A DNA stretch of 64,000 nucleotides from an uncultured Altererythrobacter sp. (GTDB taxonomy: Bacteria; Pseudomonadota; Alphaproteobacteria; Sphingomonadales; Sphingomonadaceae). The notes under the pieces are model-generated. The model was not told the origin of the DNA. It ran no database searches and saw only the letters and a program-made list of their open reading frames with translations. The translations under genes and the position numbers were made by a program. This document shows positions 7,763 to 16,296 of this stretch, piece after piece. The DNA lies in the NCBI GenBank assembly GCA_913056125.1, contig CAJXNC010000011.1, positions 1 to 64,000 of the forward strand. The letters are read 5' to 3'. How positions within the stretch are numbered: the first letter of the stretch is position 1; the number at the start of each line of letters is the position of its first letter.

Positions 7763-8815
7763 ATGCGCTACAACCAGCTCGGCAATTCCGGTCTCGTCGT
7801 TTCCGAACTGTGCCTTGGCGCCATGACCTTCGGCAACAAGCCCAGCGCCTTCTTCCAGCACGATCTCGACCAGGCCGGCTCGACTGCGCTGGTCAAACAG
7901 GCGGTCGATGGCGGGGTGAACTTCATCGACACGGCCAATGTCTATTCCGCCGGGCAGAGCGAGGAGTTCGTCGGCCAGGCTTTGCGCGATCTCGGCATTG
8001 CGCGCGACCAGATCGTGATCGCGACCAAGGGCATGGGTCCGATGGGAGATGGTCCGAACGATAGCGGCTATGGCCGCTATCACTTGCTGTACCAGGTGGA
8101 TGCCAGCCTCGAGCGGCTCGGCCTCGACCATGTCGATCTCTATCAGATCCATGGCTGGGACCCGATTGCCCCGATCGAAGAAGGCCTGCGCGCGATGGAG
8201 GACATCGTCCGCTCTGGCCGTGCGCGCTATATCGGCGTGTCCAACTGGGCCGCGTGGCAGATCGCCAAGGCGCTGGGCATTGCCGAGAAGCGCGGCTGGG
8301 ACAAGTTCATCTCCAACCAGGCCTTCTATGCCGTGTCGGGCCGCGAGCTCGAGCGCGAGATCGTGCCGATGATGCTGTCCGAAGGGCTCGGCCTGATGGT
8401 CTGGAGCCCGCTGGTCGGCGGCCTGCTTTCGGGCAAGTACGATTTCGGCGAGGATGGCGAAGTCTCGGGCGAAGGTCGCCGCGCCAAGATCGATTTCCCG
8501 CGCGCCGACAAACTGTTGGCCAGGAATGCGGTCGCAGCGATGCGTCCCATGGCCGAAGCGCGCGGGGTTGGCGTCGCCTCGATCGCGCTCGCCTGGCTGC
8601 TGCACCAACCCGTCACCGGTTCGGTCATCGTCGGAGCCAAGCGCGCGGACCAGCTGGAACAGAACCTTGCCGCATCGGATATCGAGCTGACGAGCGAGGA
8701 ACTGGCCGAGCTGGACGAAGTGGGCAAGCTCGACGACGAATATCCCGCCTGGGCGATCAAGGCGCAGAATGTGCGCCATGGCTTTCGCGTCACACCGCGG
8801 CGTTCGCCAAGCTGA
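7763..8815 (+). CDS. aldo/keto reductase
   Basis: A 350-residue NADPH-dependent oxidoreductase of the TIM-barrel aldo/keto reductase superfamily. The catalytic tetrad is visible: D and Y in DTANVYSAG, K in IATKG, and H in YQIHGWD. The C-terminal GSVIVGAKRADQLEQN segment binds NADP. The start at 7763 is fixed by AGGGGAGAGA five bases upstream; longer in-frame starts lie inside proA. Substrate is unknown. It lies 38 bp after proA and 9 bp before nadD, so it is probably in the same operon although its reaction has no obvious link to proline or NAD synthesis. Confidence 0.9.
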   Translation: MRYNQLGNSGLVVSELCLGAMTFGNKPSAFFQHDLDQAGSTALVKQAVDGGVNFIDTANVYSAGQSEEFVGQALRDLGIARDQIVIATKGMGPMGDGPNDSGYGRYHLLYQVDASLERLGLDHVDLYQIHGWDPIAPIEEGLRAMEDIVRSGRARYIGVSNWAAWQIAKALGIAEKRGWDKFISNQAFYAVSGRELEREIVPMMLSEGLGLMVWSPLVGGLLSGKYDFGEDGEVSGEGRRAKIDFPRADKLLARNAVAAMRPMAEARGVGVASIALAWLLHQPVTGSVIVGAKRADQLEQNLAASDIELTSEELAELDEVGKLDDEYPAWAIKAQNVRHGFRVTPRRSPS

Positions 8816-8824
8816 TGGCGCGCC

Positions 8825-9517
8825 ATGCGCTATAGGCGCGGCCGGGCGGGTCCGCTCACCGGCATCCTTGGCGGGTCCTTCAATCCCGCCCATGCCGGCC
8901 ACAGGCGCATTACGCTGTTCGCCATGCTCGCGCTCGGGCTGGACGAGGTGTGGTGGATGGTCTCCCCCGGAAATCCGCTGAAGCCGGTCGAAGGCATGGC
9001 CCCGCTGGCAGCGCGCGTACGCTCGGCCAAGGCGATGAGCCGCAATGCGCCGATCAAGGTCACCGCGATCGAGCGCGAGCTGGGGACGCGCTACACCGCC
9101 GACACGCTCCAGGCGGTTACGCGGCTGTTTCCCAAACGCCGTTTCGTCTGGCTGATGGGGGCAGATAACCTTGCCCAGTTCCACAAGTGGAAGAACTGGC
9201 GGCAGATAGCGCGAGAAATGCCGATTGCGGTCATTGCAAGGCCCGGTTATGATGAGGATGCCCTCGCGAGCCCCGCGATGGCCTGGCTGCGGCGTTACCG
9301 GTTATCCGCAGGCGGTTTGCGAAACCGGGGCGAATGGAGCGCACCAGCGCTGATTGAATTGCGTTTCGATCCCGATCCGCGTTCGGCCACAAAGATCCGT
9401 ACGGAGGATCCCGATTGGGCAGACCGTTTCGATGGTCCTGCCCCCAGGGATGAAGTGACGCATTCCCTCATTCACAATCCTGCAATCCATCATATGGTGG
9501 GGGGACAGAACGCATGA
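8825..9517 (+). CDS. nadD: nicotinate-nucleotide adenylyltransferase
   Basis: A 230-residue enzyme joining ATP to nicotinate mononucleotide to form deamido-NAD. The nucleotidyltransferase signature GGSFNPAHAGH is at residues 16-26, SPGNPLK follows, and the C-terminal SATKIR corresponds to the SxTxxR motif. The start is ATG 8825, 9 bp after the aldo/keto reductase stop. It lies upstream of rsfS and rlmH, the usual alphaproteobacterial neighbourhood. Confidence 0.95.
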   Translation: MRYRRGRAGPLTGILGGSFNPAHAGHRRITLFAMLALGLDEVWWMVSPGNPLKPVEGMAPLAARVRSAKAMSRNAPIKVTAIERELGTRYTADTLQAVTRLFPKRRFVWLMGADNLAQFHKWKNWRQIAREMPIAVIARPGYDEDALASPAMAWLRRYRLSAGGLRNRGEWSAPALIELRFDPDPRSATKIRTEDPDWADRFDGPAPRDEVTHSLIHNPAIHHMVGGQNA

Positions 9518-9578
9518 GGCGCTCTGGGCCCATGCTTGAATTTGTCCATTCCCATGATCAGGAGCATGAAACGTCGCG

Positions 9579-10028
9579 ATGACCCAAGCCACTCTCGGGG
9601 GCGCAAGCCATCCCGTATCGACAGGCACCGCAACCATCATATCCATGACTGAAACCTCACTACTCGACCAAGCCGAACCCGGATCGCTTCATGCCCTCGT
9701 CCTGCAATCTCTGGAGGACGACCAGGCCCAGGAAGTGATCTCCATCCCGCTCGAAGGCAAAAGCTCGATCGCCGATCACATGATCGTCGCTTCGGGCCGT
9801 TCGACCAGGCAAGTGGCCGCCATGGCCACCAAGCTGGCCGAAAGGCTCAAGGCTGCGGGCGAGCCATCCCCCAAGATCGAAGGCCTGCCGGCTGCCGATT
9901 GGGTGCTGATCGATGCAGGCGACGTGGTCGTGCACCTGTTCCGCCCCGAAGTGCGCAGCTTCTACAACCTGGAAAGGATGTGGGGCTTCGGAGACGAGGG
10001 CGTGAAAGCCGCGGCGGGAACCGCCTAG
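9579..10028 (+). CDS. rsfS: ribosome silencing factor
   Basis: A 149-residue RsfS/Iojap protein that binds ribosomal protein L14 (uL14) and blocks 50S-30S joining under starvation. The family blocks DHMIVASGRSTRQVAAMA and DWVLIDAGDVVVHLF followed by YNLERMW are intact. The start is uncertain: ATG 9579 gives a 22-residue Ser/Thr-rich extension, whereas ATG 9645 gives the more typical length, and neither has a well-spaced ribosome binding site. The AGGAG at 9560-9564 sits next to ATG 9566 of a 28-codon leader frame that ends at 9652. Repeat copy A follows and separates rsfS from rlmH. Confidence 0.92.
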   Translation: MTQATLGGASHPVSTGTATIISMTETSLLDQAEPGSLHALVLQSLEDDQAQEVISIPLEGKSSIADHMIVASGRSTRQVAAMATKLAERLKAAGEPSPKIEGLPAADWVLIDAGDVVVHLFRPEVRSFYNLERMWGFGDEGVKAAAGTA

Positions 10029-10033
10029 TTCGT

Positions 10034-10290
10034 TTCCGCCCGCCCATCCGGGCGTGCGATCCTCGGTGCTATTCCCTCCGCCGGGACATTCGTTCCGGCT
10101 GCGGGGCACCTGCGGACGGCCAGTCGGCCTTGCGGTTCGCTGACGGCGAACCGATACTTCTCTTTTTCACTACGGGGCGGATTGATCCGGACCCGCAGGG
10201 TCCGGCAAGCGCGACTGCGCGCCCGCAGCGAGGGCAGCTTGCCTGCCCGGAAGCGAGGATAGCCAAGCGTGCCGGATGGCACGCGCCGGC
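10034..10290 (+). repeat. dispersed intergenic hairpin repeat, copy A (most complete)
   Basis: Non-coding stretch between rsfS and rlmH made of successive hairpins: 10041-10054 (loop ATCC), 10081-10098, 10118-10129, 10134-10152, 10187-10205 (eight perfect pairs, loop GCA) and 10268-10283 (loop GGAT). It shares the core CCCTCCGCCGGGAC and CTGCGGACGGCC with copy D, and the tail CTTGCCTGC with copy C. Open frames across it are short and not conserved. It is the longest copy of the four. Confidence 0.88.
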
Positions 10291-10311
10291 GCTTGAGGCT
10301 AAACAAACCCC

Positions 10312-10734
10312 ATGCTCCTGCATGTAATCTCTCGCGGCAAGATCGGGCGTTCCCCCGAAGCAGAGCTTGTCGCGCGCTATGAAAGGCGCATTTCCTGGCC
10401 GCTCAAGCTGACCGAGCTGCCGGAGACGGGAGGCCGCGTTGCCGAACCGCAAACGCCCTTCAAGACCGTCCTGCTCGACGAAAAGGGTAAGGACCTTTCC
10501 TCCGAAAAACTGGCCGAAACCCTCGAGAAATGGCGCGATGGCGGCATGCGCGAATGCCGCTTCGTGCTCGGTGCGGCGGATGGCCATTCGCAGGCCGAGC
10601 GCGACGAGGCGGACCTGCTGCTGGCCTTCGGCAAGGCGACCTGGCCGCATTTGCTGGCACGCGCCATGCTGATGGAGCAGCTCTTCCGCGCCACCTCCAT
10701 CCTTGCCGGCCATCCCTATCACAGGTCAGGATAG
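10312..10734 (+). CDS. rlmH: 23S rRNA (pseudouridine1915-N3)-methyltransferase
   Basis: A 140-residue SPOUT methyltransferase that methylates pseudouridine 1915 in helix 69 of 23S rRNA, using S-adenosylmethionine. The family features are all present: LLDEKGKDLSSE, the glycine loop FVLGAADGH, and the C-terminal knot with EQLFRA and HPYHR. Length is standard (E. coli protein about 155). The start is ATG 10312, directly after repeat copy A, with no clear ribosome binding site, so the repeat forms most of its leader. The stop codon overlaps the ribosome binding site of the next gene. Confidence 0.95.
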   Translation: MLLHVISRGKIGRSPEAELVARYERRISWPLKLTELPETGGRVAEPQTPFKTVLLDEKGKDLSSEKLAETLEKWRDGGMRECRFVLGAADGHSQAERDEADLLLAFGKATWPHLLARAMLMEQLFRATSILAGHPYHRSG

Positions 10735-10738
10735 GGGA

Positions 10739-11947
10739 ATGGCGAGATGGCTTCCCCTTATCCTGGCTAGTTTCCTGTTTGGCTTTGTCGCGCTGGGGCA
10801 GGGCTCGCAGCTTTATGACAGCCCTGCCGAAACGCGTGCGGCCCTGCGTGCGGCCCTGCAGGAGCGCGAGCAGGCCGAAGCGCGCAGTCAGCGTTTCGAG
10901 CAGGAAGCGCAGCAGGCAGGCGATGCTGCCGAACGTGCGGCGCGCGAGGCCGCTGCGCTCGCCGCGCGTATCCAGGTGGCGGAGGCGGGCATCGCCGCAG
11001 CAGAAGCGCGGATCGAGCTGATCGAGGGCGAGCGCGCGCTCCTGCGTGAAGAACTGGGGCAGGAACAGCAGCCCTTGGTGAAACTGACCGCGGCCCTGCA
11101 GCAATTCACCCGCCGTCCCCTGGTACTCTCTGTGCTACGTCCCGGCGAAGTTCGCGATGTTGTTTACCTGCGCGCGGTCATGTCGAGCACCGTCCCTGCC
11201 GTCGAGGCGCGTACGGTCGATCTGCGAGGACGAATCTCGCGTGGGCGGCAATTGCAGCAGGAAGCGGAGGAGGCGGCCAGCATGTTGCGGGTCGAAGAAA
11301 CGAGCCTGGCCGAGAGGCGCAGCGAACTGGCTGCCGTCGAAACGCGCGAGCGGCTGGCGGCGCAGCAGGCCGAAGGAGGCGCCAGTCGCGAGGCGGAAAG
11401 GGCGCTGGCCCTTGCCGAAGAGGCGCGCGACCTCGACTCGCTTGTGGGCGAGCTCGATCGCGCGGCCGAGCTGCGCCAGCGGCTTGCCGCCCTGCCCGGG
11501 CCGGTCCTGCGGCCTGCCGATGGTGAGGTCGCGCCCGCGAGCGCCGATGCAGCCCTTGCCGAAATACCTTCCGAAAGGCTGACTGCTCCCAGCCCCTATA
11601 TCCTGCCCGTATCGGGCCGCGCGGTGACAGGATTTGGTGCACCGGTGGATGCCGGGCTCAGCCAGGGCCTGGTGCTGGCCCCGATCGGCGGCGCGCAGGT
11701 CGTCGCCCCGGCAGACGGCCGCGTGGCCTTTGCCGGTCCCTATCGCGGCTATGGCGAAATCGTCATCATCGAGCATGGCGGAGGCTGGACCAGTCTCGTG
11801 ACCGGGCTCGCGCGCAGCAATGTCCGCGTGGGTGAGGAATTGCTCGGCGGTGCGCCTATCGGCACTGCCGGAGAAGGTCGCCCGACCGTGGGCGTCGAGC
11901 TTCGCCAGGGCGGGGAGGCGGTCAATCCGCTCGAATTCACGGGTTAG
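10739..11947 (+). CDS. EnvC-like murein hydrolase activator (degenerate LytM domain)
   Basis: A 402-residue exported protein: signal peptide at residues 1-24, a long coiled coil rich in Ala/Glu/Arg to about residue 260, and a C-terminal LytM domain. The LytM zinc site is lost: where active M23 enzymes have HLHFE this protein has VELRQGG, and the HxxxD motif is replaced by GLSQGLVL. This is the pattern of EnvC/NlpD activators, which switch on amidases at the septum rather than cut peptidoglycan. The start is ATG 10739 with AGGGGA overlapping the rlmH stop, which suggests coupling. It is followed by the S41 protease, a conserved order. Confidence 0.88.
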   Translation: MARWLPLILASFLFGFVALGQGSQLYDSPAETRAALRAALQEREQAEARSQRFEQEAQQAGDAAERAAREAAALAARIQVAEAGIAAAEARIELIEGERALLREELGQEQQPLVKLTAALQQFTRRPLVLSVLRPGEVRDVVYLRAVMSSTVPAVEARTVDLRGRISRGRQLQQEAEEAASMLRVEETSLAERRSELAAVETRERLAAQQAEGGASREAERALALAEEARDLDSLVGELDRAAELRQRLAALPGPVLRPADGEVAPASADAALAEIPSERLTAPSPYILPVSGRAVTGFGAPVDAGLSQGLVLAPIGGAQVVAPADGRVAFAGPYRGYGEIVIIEHGGGWTSLVTGLARSNVRVGEELLGGAPIGTAGEGRPTVGVELRQGGEAVNPLEFTG

Positions 11948-12061
11948 GCAGAGCGGTGCCAACCGTCCCGCATCGGTATCCCGTACAAGCTCATAAAGCC
12001 TCATCTGGCGTTCAGGCGTGCGCTGCGATACAAGCTGTCAGGGACGCAACAGGATTTGCCC

Positions 12062-13414
12062 ATGAACTTCGCTTCCGCCTTTCGCGCTGCCGCCTTGTGC
12101 ACTGCCGTTGCATTGCTGCCTGCAGCCACCGCAGGTTTCGCCCAGGTAGAGGGACGCGCTTCGCCCGAATTCGCCCGGCTCTTCGCCACTTACCAGCGAA
12201 TCAAGGCGAGCTATGTCGAACCGGTAGAGGACGAGGTGCTCATTCGCGGCGCGATCGACGGCATGCTTGCCTCGCTCGATCCGCACAGCGCTTACATCGA
12301 TGGCGCGGCACTCGAACGTCTCGAGACGATGATCGATGGCAATTACCAGGGCCTCGGCATTTCGGTGCAGATGGAAGACGGCGCGGTGAAGGTGGTCTCC
12401 CCCTTCCGCGGCAGCCCGGCAGACCAGGCCGGCGTCAAGGCGGGTGATTTCATCACCCATATCGATGGCGAGCTGATCTACGGCCTCGATATCAATGATG
12501 CCGTGGCGCAGATGCGCGGACCGGCGGGCACCTCGATCGACCTGACGATCTTCCGCGAGGGCCGCGACGAGCCGATGGAAGTGACGGTAACGCGCGGCCT
12601 GATCGAGCTGGAGCCGGTCACATGGGAATTGCTCGAAGGCAATATCGGCCATGTCAGCGTTAACGAGTTCAGCCGCGATGTCGGTGTCGACGTGAAGGAT
12701 GCGATCGTCGACCTGCGCACGCAGGCCACCGGTCGCCTCAACGGCATCGTACTCGACCTGCGGCGCAATCCGGGCGGCTCGCTCGACGAAGCGGTGGCCC
12801 TTTCCGACCTCTTCCTCAGCGATGGGCAGATCGTCTCGCAGCGCGGTCGCAACCGCCAGGATACCGTCTATTACGAGGCGGAAACGGTCTATCGCGGCGA
12901 TGTGGCCGAGGGCACCCCGATCATCGTGCTGATCGACGAAGGCTCGGCCTCGGCGAGCGAGATCGTCGCCGGTGCCCTGCAGGACCATCACCGTGCGCTT
13001 GTCATGGGTGAGCGCAGTTTCGGCAAGGGCAGCGTGCAGACGCTGCTGCCGCTGACGCGCGATTCCGCCCTGAAGCTGACCACGGCGCGCTATTTCACGC
13101 CTTCGGGCCGCAGCGTGCAGGAAGGCGGGATCGAGCCCGATATCCGCGTGCCGCAATTGTCCGATCCCGATGCCGAAAGGCGCCAGCGCTACGCCCTGCG
13201 CGAAAGCGATCTGCGCGGCCACCTGGTGAACGAGATCGACTATGACGACGAAGCGCTCGAGGCGGACCGTATCGACGATCCGCGTTTCCAGCTGACCGCC
13301 GAACAGCTCGAGGAGCAGGGCGTGGACGATTTCCAGCTCGATTATGCCGTGCGCACGCTGCGCCGGACTACCGGTATCGCGCTGGCCACGCCGCCCGCTG
13401 CCTCGCGCAATTAG
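12062..13414 (+). CDS. S41 family C-terminal processing protease (CtpA-like)
   Basis: A 450-residue periplasmic serine protease. Signal peptide at residues 1-28, PDZ domain at about 90-165 (GLGISVQMEDGAVKVV), then the tail-specific protease domain. The Ser/Lys dyad is S297 in GSASASEIVAGALQ and K322 in GERSFGKGSVQ, with the 25-residue spacing known from plant D1 protease. CtpA enzymes trim or degrade envelope proteins, including peptidoglycan hydrolases and their activators, so the EnvC gene just upstream is a natural partner (inference). ATG 12062 is preferred over TTG 12056, with AGGA upstream. Confidence 0.92.
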   Translation: MNFASAFRAAALCTAVALLPAATAGFAQVEGRASPEFARLFATYQRIKASYVEPVEDEVLIRGAIDGMLASLDPHSAYIDGAALERLETMIDGNYQGLGISVQMEDGAVKVVSPFRGSPADQAGVKAGDFITHIDGELIYGLDINDAVAQMRGPAGTSIDLTIFREGRDEPMEVTVTRGLIELEPVTWELLEGNIGHVSVNEFSRDVGVDVKDAIVDLRTQATGRLNGIVLDLRRNPGGSLDEAVALSDLFLSDGQIVSQRGRNRQDTVYYEAETVYRGDVAEGTPIIVLIDEGSASASEIVAGALQDHHRALVMGERSFGKGSVQTLLPLTRDSALKLTTARYFTPSGRSVQEGGIEPDIRVPQLSDPDAERRQRYALRESDLRGHLVNEIDYDDEALEADRIDDPRFQLTAEQLEEQGVDDFQLDYAVRTLRRTTGIALATPPAASRN

Positions 13415-13424
13415 GGTCGCGATC

Positions 13425-13892
13425 ATGAACAGTTCGACCGCGCTTGCGCAGCGCCTTGCGCTGGCCGTTCCCTTCCTGCTGCTGGCGGGGGCCTATATCT
13501 CCGAATATGGTTTCGGCCTCTATCCGTGCGAGATGTGCTGGTGGCAGCGCTGGCCGCATTTCGCCGCCGTCGGATTCGCGCTGGCTTCCTTTGCCATTCC
13601 GCCCAAGCGGCTGTGGATCGCAATCGCCGCGGGCGGAACCTTCACTTCGGGCGCAATCGGCGTGTTCCATGCGGGCGTAGAATATGGCTTCTGGGAAGGC
13701 ATCACCGCCTGCGCCGCGGTGGAGGCCGAGGGTGCCAATGCGCTCGATGCCATCCTCAACACCCCGCTTATCCGCTGCGATGTTCCGCAATGGACGCTGG
13801 CCGGCATTTCGCTGGCCGGATTCAATGCGGTGATTTCCATCGGCTCGGCCATTGCGATATGGGTGCTCATGTCGCGCAAGGAGACAGCATGA
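13425..13892 (+). CDS. dsbB: disulfide bond formation protein B family
   Basis: A 155-residue inner-membrane protein with four membrane helices. The first periplasmic loop has the redox pair CEMC (PCEMCWWQRW); the second has a Cys pair around ITACAAVEAEG and IRCDVP. DsbB reoxidises DsbA and passes electrons to ubiquinone. The start is ATG 13425, 10 bp after the protease stop. It overlaps coq7 by ATGA, and a quinone-reducing protein beside a ubiquinone synthesis enzyme makes functional sense. No dsbA is in the window. Confidence 0.9.
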   Translation: MNSSTALAQRLALAVPFLLLAGAYISEYGFGLYPCEMCWWQRWPHFAAVGFALASFAIPPKRLWIAIAAGGTFTSGAIGVFHAGVEYGFWEGITACAAVEAEGANALDAILNTPLIRCDVPQWTLAGISLAGFNAVISIGSAIAIWVLMSRKETA

Positions 13893-14407
13893 AACCCGAC
13901 CGTTCGGAAATGATCCGCGTCGACCAGGCTGGAGAATTCGGTGCGACGCGCATCTATGCCGGGCAATTGGCGGTGATGGGCGATCGCGGTCCGCACTCGG
14001 CGGAGATTCGCGCCATGGCCGACCAGGAAGTGGGTCATCGCGAGGAATTTGACCGGCTGATGGCCGAACGCGGCGTGCGCCCCACCGCCCTGCAGCCTTT
14101 CTGGCACGTAGCCGGCTTTGCGCTTGGCGCGGGCACGGCGATGATCGGGCCGGAAGCGGCCATGGCCTGCACGGCAGCCATCGAAACCGAGATTGACGAG
14201 CATTATTCGCGCCAGCTCGAGGCGCTCGAAAAAGATGGCGACGATCCCGAACTGGCCGACATGATTACGCGCTTTCGCGACGATGAGCGCGAGCATCGCG
14301 ACGCGGCTCTTGCCGCCGGTGCCGAACGCGCGCCGGCCTATCCGCTGCTTTCCGCCGCCATCAGGCTGGGTTGTCGCGCGGCGATCCGCCTTTCGGAAAA
14401 GATTTGA
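13889..14407 (+). CDS. coq7: demethoxyubiquinone hydroxylase
   Basis: A 172-residue di-iron hydroxylase of ubiquinone synthesis. The carboxylate/His ligands fall in the expected places: E in DQAGEFGATRIY, ExxH in DQEVGHREEF, E in ETEIDEHY, and ExxH in DDEREHRD. The C-terminal segment (IRLGCRAAIRLSEKI) is the membrane-contacting helix. Length matches the bacterial enzyme. The start ATG 13889 overlaps the dsbB stop (ATGA), so translation is coupled. Confidence 0.95.
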   Translation: MKPDRSEMIRVDQAGEFGATRIYAGQLAVMGDRGPHSAEIRAMADQEVGHREEFDRLMAERGVRPTALQPFWHVAGFALGAGTAMIGPEAAMACTAAIETEIDEHYSRQLEALEKDGDDPELADMITRFRDDEREHRDAALAAGAERAPAYPLLSAAIRLGCRAAIRLSEKI

Positions 14408-14515
14408 TATTTGTCAGGGTCTGGTGCGCGCGCTTCAGATATGGTTCAGCGCCGTTAGACCCCTATAAGGGCCTTCTGTGTGCTCCTGTGCCCAGGGCCG
14501 AATTTTGAGGATGAG

Positions 14516-15109
14516 ATGATGAAACGCCTGATTGCGCTTGCTGTTACGACCGGGCTGGCCGCCATTGTGAGTGCCCCTGCCACGGCGCAGGACGAGGCGG
14601 GCGACCGCGTCAACACGGTCATCATCTATGGTGACGACGAATGTCCCGAGAGCACCGACGACACGATTACCGTCTGCGCGCGTATGGATGAGAGCGAGCG
14701 CTATCGCATCCCGCCCAATTTGCGGCAGAGCGATGATCCGGCCAATGATTCCTGGACCGCGCGCGTGCGCAGCTTCGAACAGGTCGGCCGTTTCGGCCAG
14801 CAGAGTTGCACCCCGGTCGGCGCAGGCGGTGATCTGGGTTGCACCATCCAGATGATCGAGAACGCCTATGCCGATCGTGCCGAGGGCCAGGATATACGCT
14901 TCAGCCAGTTGATCGAGGAAGCCCGCGCGGACCGCCTGTCCGAAATCGACGCCGAGGCTGCCGCGACGCAGCGCCGCGTCGAGGAGCTCGAGGAATCCTA
15001 TATGCGCCAGCTCGAATCGGAGCGCGATGCCCCGCTTCCGGGCGAGGAAGAGGCAATGCCCCAGGTGGTCGATCCGGACGAAATTCCCGAGCGCCCTGCC
15101 ACCAATTGA
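14516..15109 (+). CDS. secreted Cys-containing protein of unknown function
   Basis: A 197-residue exported protein I do not recognise beyond being similar to conserved hypotheticals of sphingomonads. Signal peptide at residues 1-24 with cleavage near ATAQ. Four cysteines (43, 54, 98, 109) could form two disulfides. The middle has IIYGDDECPESTDDTITVC; the C-terminal 80 residues are charged and helical, ending in an acidic/Pro-rich tail. The start is ATG 14516 with GAGG at 14507-14510; ATG 14519 is equally possible. It stands alone between coq7 and wecB. The upstream DsbB-like protein could supply its disulfides, but that is speculation. Confidence 0.8.
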   Translation: MMKRLIALAVTTGLAAIVSAPATAQDEAGDRVNTVIIYGDDECPESTDDTITVCARMDESERYRIPPNLRQSDDPANDSWTARVRSFEQVGRFGQQSCTPVGAGGDLGCTIQMIENAYADRAEGQDIRFSQLIEEARADRLSEIDAEAAATQRRVEELEESYMRQLESERDAPLPGEEEAMPQVVDPDEIPERPATN

Positions 15110-15149
15110 GTGGGGGTAGGTCATAGTTAACACTAGCTGCGCTAATGGG

Positions 15150-16283
15150 ATGCCCATGGCAGGCCCACGGCGCATCCTGACGGTTTTCGGCACACTTCCC
15201 GAGGCAATCAAGCTGTTTCCGCTGATCCACGCGCTGGAGGCGGATGACCGCTTCGTCAGCCGTGTCTGCGTGTCCGGCCAGCATCGCGGCATGCTCGACC
15301 AGGTGTTGGAGATCTCGGGCGTGGTCGCAGATCACGATCTCGACCTGATGCAGCCCGACCAGTCGCTCGACCAGCTCACAGCGCGCCTGCTCACCGGCAT
15401 CGGCCAGGTGCTGGACGAGGAACAGCCTGACTGGGTGGTGGTGCAGGGCGATACCGCCACCGCGATGAGCGGGGCCATGGCGGCCTATTACCGCAAGATC
15501 CCCGTCTGCCATGTCGAGGCGGGGCTGCGCAGCGGCAATATCTACCATCCCTGGCCCGAAGAGGTGAACCGCAAGGTCATCGGCTCGATCGCAGCGCTGC
15601 ATTGTGCGCCGACCGAGACGGCCAGGAACGCGCTGCTGGCGGAGAATGTCGATCCCGGCATCGTCCATGTCACCGGCAATACGGTGATCGACGCGCTACA
15701 ATGGGTAACGGCCAAGATCGAGGGTGAGCCGCAGCTCGCCGAAGGACTGGCCGAGCTCGAACAGCGTTTCGCGCATAAGCGCATCATCGGCGTTACCTCG
15801 CACAGGCGCGAGAATTTCGGCGAGGGCATGCAGGCGATTGCCGATGCCATTCGCCGCCTTGCCGCGCGGCCCGAAGTGGCTGTGATCTTCCCTGTCCACC
15901 TCAACCCCAATGTACGCAAGGTGATGGAGGCCGAGCTCGGCGGCGTCGACGATGTCGCCATGATCGAACCGCTCGACTATCCGCATTTCGCGCGGCTGCT
16001 CGATATTTGCGACCTGATGCTGACCGATAGCGGCGGCGTGCAGGAAGAGGCTCCGGCGCTGGGCAAGCCCGTGCTCGTCATGCGCGAGACGACCGAGCGT
16101 CCGGAAGGCGTCGAGGCGGGGACTGCCTTGCTGGTGGGCACCGATGCCGATCGGATTGTTTCGGAAGCCAACCGGTTGCTCGACGATCAAAATGCCTATC
16201 AGGCCATGGCCCGCGCGCATAATCCCTTCGGCGACGGCAATAGCGCCGAACGCATCTGCGACCTGCTTTGTCGGCATAGTTGA
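15150..16283 (+). CDS. wecB: UDP-N-acetylglucosamine 2-epimerase (non-hydrolysing), with R-to-L change in the GTRPE motif
   Basis: A 377-residue GT-B fold epimerase converting UDP-GlcNAc to UDP-ManNAc. Active-site motifs are present: QGDTATAMSG (Asp), HVEAGLRSGN (Glu), WPEEVNRK (Glu), TSHRRENFG (His), and DSGGVQEEAP with RETTERPE for UDP binding. One key residue differs: the near-invariant GTRPEAIK reads GTLPEAIK, with Leu16 encoded by CTT at 15195-15197. The Arg (R10 in E. coli) contacts UDP, so activity may be altered; a one-base change from CGT would explain it. No ribosome binding site is clear at ATG 15150 or 15156. wecC follows 209 bp downstream. Confidence 0.9.
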   Translation: MPMAGPRRILTVFGTLPEAIKLFPLIHALEADDRFVSRVCVSGQHRGMLDQVLEISGVVADHDLDLMQPDQSLDQLTARLLTGIGQVLDEEQPDWVVVQGDTATAMSGAMAAYYRKIPVCHVEAGLRSGNIYHPWPEEVNRKVIGSIAALHCAPTETARNALLAENVDPGIVHVTGNTVIDALQWVTAKIEGEPQLAEGLAELEQRFAHKRIIGVTSHRRENFGEGMQAIADAIRRLAARPEVAVIFPVHLNPNVRKVMEAELGGVDDVAMIEPLDYPHFARLLDICDLMLTDSGGVQEEAPALGKPVLVMRETTERPEGVEAGTALLVGTDADRIVSEANRLLDDQNAYQAMARAHNPFGDGNSAERICDLLCRHS

Positions 16284-16296
16284 TTTGCGCTGGAAC

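Noticed and set aside
10025-10327. Open frames reading through repeat copy A on both strands
   Set aside because: Different copies of the repeat translate differently and carry stops; the shared feature is RNA/DNA pairing, not protein.
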